From assembly GCA_024220505.1 (NCBI GenBank), contig JAKZZE010000014.1:1275553-1339552 (forward strand): a stretch of 64,000 bases of DNA, read 5' to 3'. The notes under the pieces were generated by a model. It did no database searches. It had not been told where the DNA came from and saw only the letters and a list, made by a program, of their open reading frames with translations. Below, piece by piece: positions 63,038 to 64,000 of the stretch. This stretch comes from Rhizopus arrhizus (Eukaryota; Mucoromycota; Mucoromycetes; Mucorales; Rhizopodaceae). Within the stretch, counting starts at the first letter, position 1, and each line of letters begins with the position of its first letter. A program made the translations under genes and the position numbers.

Positions 63038-64000
63038 CTGTCAGGTAACTGGTATTCTTGGACGATAAACGCAACCCGGTTCGCCACTGCACCCAATCAC
63101 CGTTATCCAAGTTGATAAAGTTGATCTTTTTGATAGTGGTAATTCTATTAAATGAGTGAGAACTCGGATTTAAATGTTAGAAAGCTGATTTTTATATCAG
63201 AAGAAAGCTTGAAAAAATAGATTGTAAATCTAAAAAAATAATCAAAAGTATATAATATGTTTGTTGAATAAAAAACATTGTATTTTTAAAAAAATAAATA
63301 ATTTTCTGTTGTGCTACATGATGCCATACAAGATTACAAATTGGGAAGACTATGCTTTTTCAACTTCAGTGCAATATTTTTTAACTTCAACAAAGATCGA
63401 AAACACAGTTCTATTGGCCTACAAGCTCGGAAATCCAAGTGATTGAGTCGTGGCGTTTTCTTTTCAAGCATTCTTCGGTTCTCATGTCGTATTTTACCAA
63501 AAAAAACTTTGTTTAATACAAAAGGAGATTTATTTTGGTTACTAATGAACAAAAAAAAAAAAAAAAAGAAAGAGTAAAGAGGCACATATGAATAAGAGGG
63601 ATGAAACTCTTATATAAGTGCATAATATCGCTATAATAATAAGTATAAAAGTATGTGTTTATAAATTGGAACAAAAAAAAAAGAATGTGAATATAGTAAA
63701 AGTTTAAAAGATTGAATAAAATATATAAAAAAAAGGATTCTTTTGGCTCTAAAGAAGTTAAACTTGTTTTAAAGCTGAAAAAATATGTTTTAAATAGTAA
63801 GATCACGGCATAAAAAAACAGAGTATTTTTGATAATCAATTTTATTTTTTGAGAGTAAAGAAAAAAAAAGCGGCAACGGAATGAATGTCTATTATGCTAC
63901 ACGTCTTGAGATTTCTATGAAAAGGTTAAAAAACAAAAGAAAAAGTATATTGTTACTGAGTACTTTTGAAAAAAAAAAAAAAAAAGTTGCAATGTTGAAA
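63038..64000. other. AT-rich right edge, no gene recognised
   Basis: Original flank of the gypsy-2 insertion, formerly upstream of tRNA-Asn. Short open frames only; homopolymer A runs. No repeat shared with the rest of the window was found. Confidence 0.5.

Noticed and set aside
63040..63120. Possible tRNA-like fragment (acccggttcgcc) after gypsy-2
   Set aside because: No acceptor or anticodon stem can be built around it.

Overview
This window is eukaryotic and most likely from an early-diverging fungus of the Mucoromycota type. It is AT-rich with many homopolymer runs. Gene introns are short (49-79 nt) with GTAAGT or GTATGT donors. The repeat fauna (chromodomain and non-chromodomain Ty3/gypsy, APE-type LINE, many Tc1/mariner, Merlin/IS1016-like, Plavaka-type tnp2 elements) fits that group. 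I see no ordinary host protein-coding gene. The only clear host genes are two tRNAs, tRNA-Arg(ACG) at 28195-28267 and tRNA-Asn(GTT) at 56408-56480 on the minus strand. Everything else I can name is mobile DNA, much of it nested, so the window looks like a transposon-rich heterochromatic or pericentromeric island.

Layout: 1-7700 is a minus-strand LINE (ORF1 with two CCHC knuckles, ORF2 with endonuclease, RT and C-terminal zinc region) split by Tc1 element D, which itself carries a solo LTR. 7701-11566 is Tc1 element C, whose left terminal repeat was hit by an intron-containing Merlin element (7709-9953, 8-bp target duplication). 11595-12779 is a fragment of a chromodomain gypsy integrase. 12781-16700 is Tc1 element A (intact transposase) with Tc1 element B (intact transposase) inside it. 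16701-28187 is a head-to-tail tandem array of a Plavaka-like unit: one complete unit with two convergent, apparently intact spliced genes (884-aa tnp2-type transposase and a 363-aa partner of unknown function), one gene-less deletion derivative, and one truncated copy that stops 7 bp before tRNA-Arg.

28894-40231 is bounded by two inverted, nearly identical arms made of a truncated Tc1 end plus a three-copy ~175-bp repeat. Both outer ends are Tc1 terminal repeats next to TA. Between the arms lie a second Merlin gene broken by an intact Tc1 (element E) and a heavily mutated Tc1 (element F). 42950-44999 is an array of decayed LTR-like repeats. 45000-56317 is a complete gypsy element on the minus strand (4-bp TSD gtac, extra 268-aa ORF after integrase) whose RNase H is split by a dead Tc1 (G) that is itself split by an intact Tc1 (H). 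tRNA-Asn follows, then gypsy-2 (56490-63033, plus strand, 4-bp TSD tatt), inserted 9 bp upstream of the tRNA.

The Tc1 transposases with readable catalytic cores fall into DD34E, DD35E and DD37E types. Five families share one end design: roughly 210 bp bounded by an outer binding motif and a mirror-image inner copy. Many gypsy frameshifts are single-base homopolymer indels, in places where the two LTRs also differ mainly by such indels, so some breaks may be consensus errors and not biological decay.
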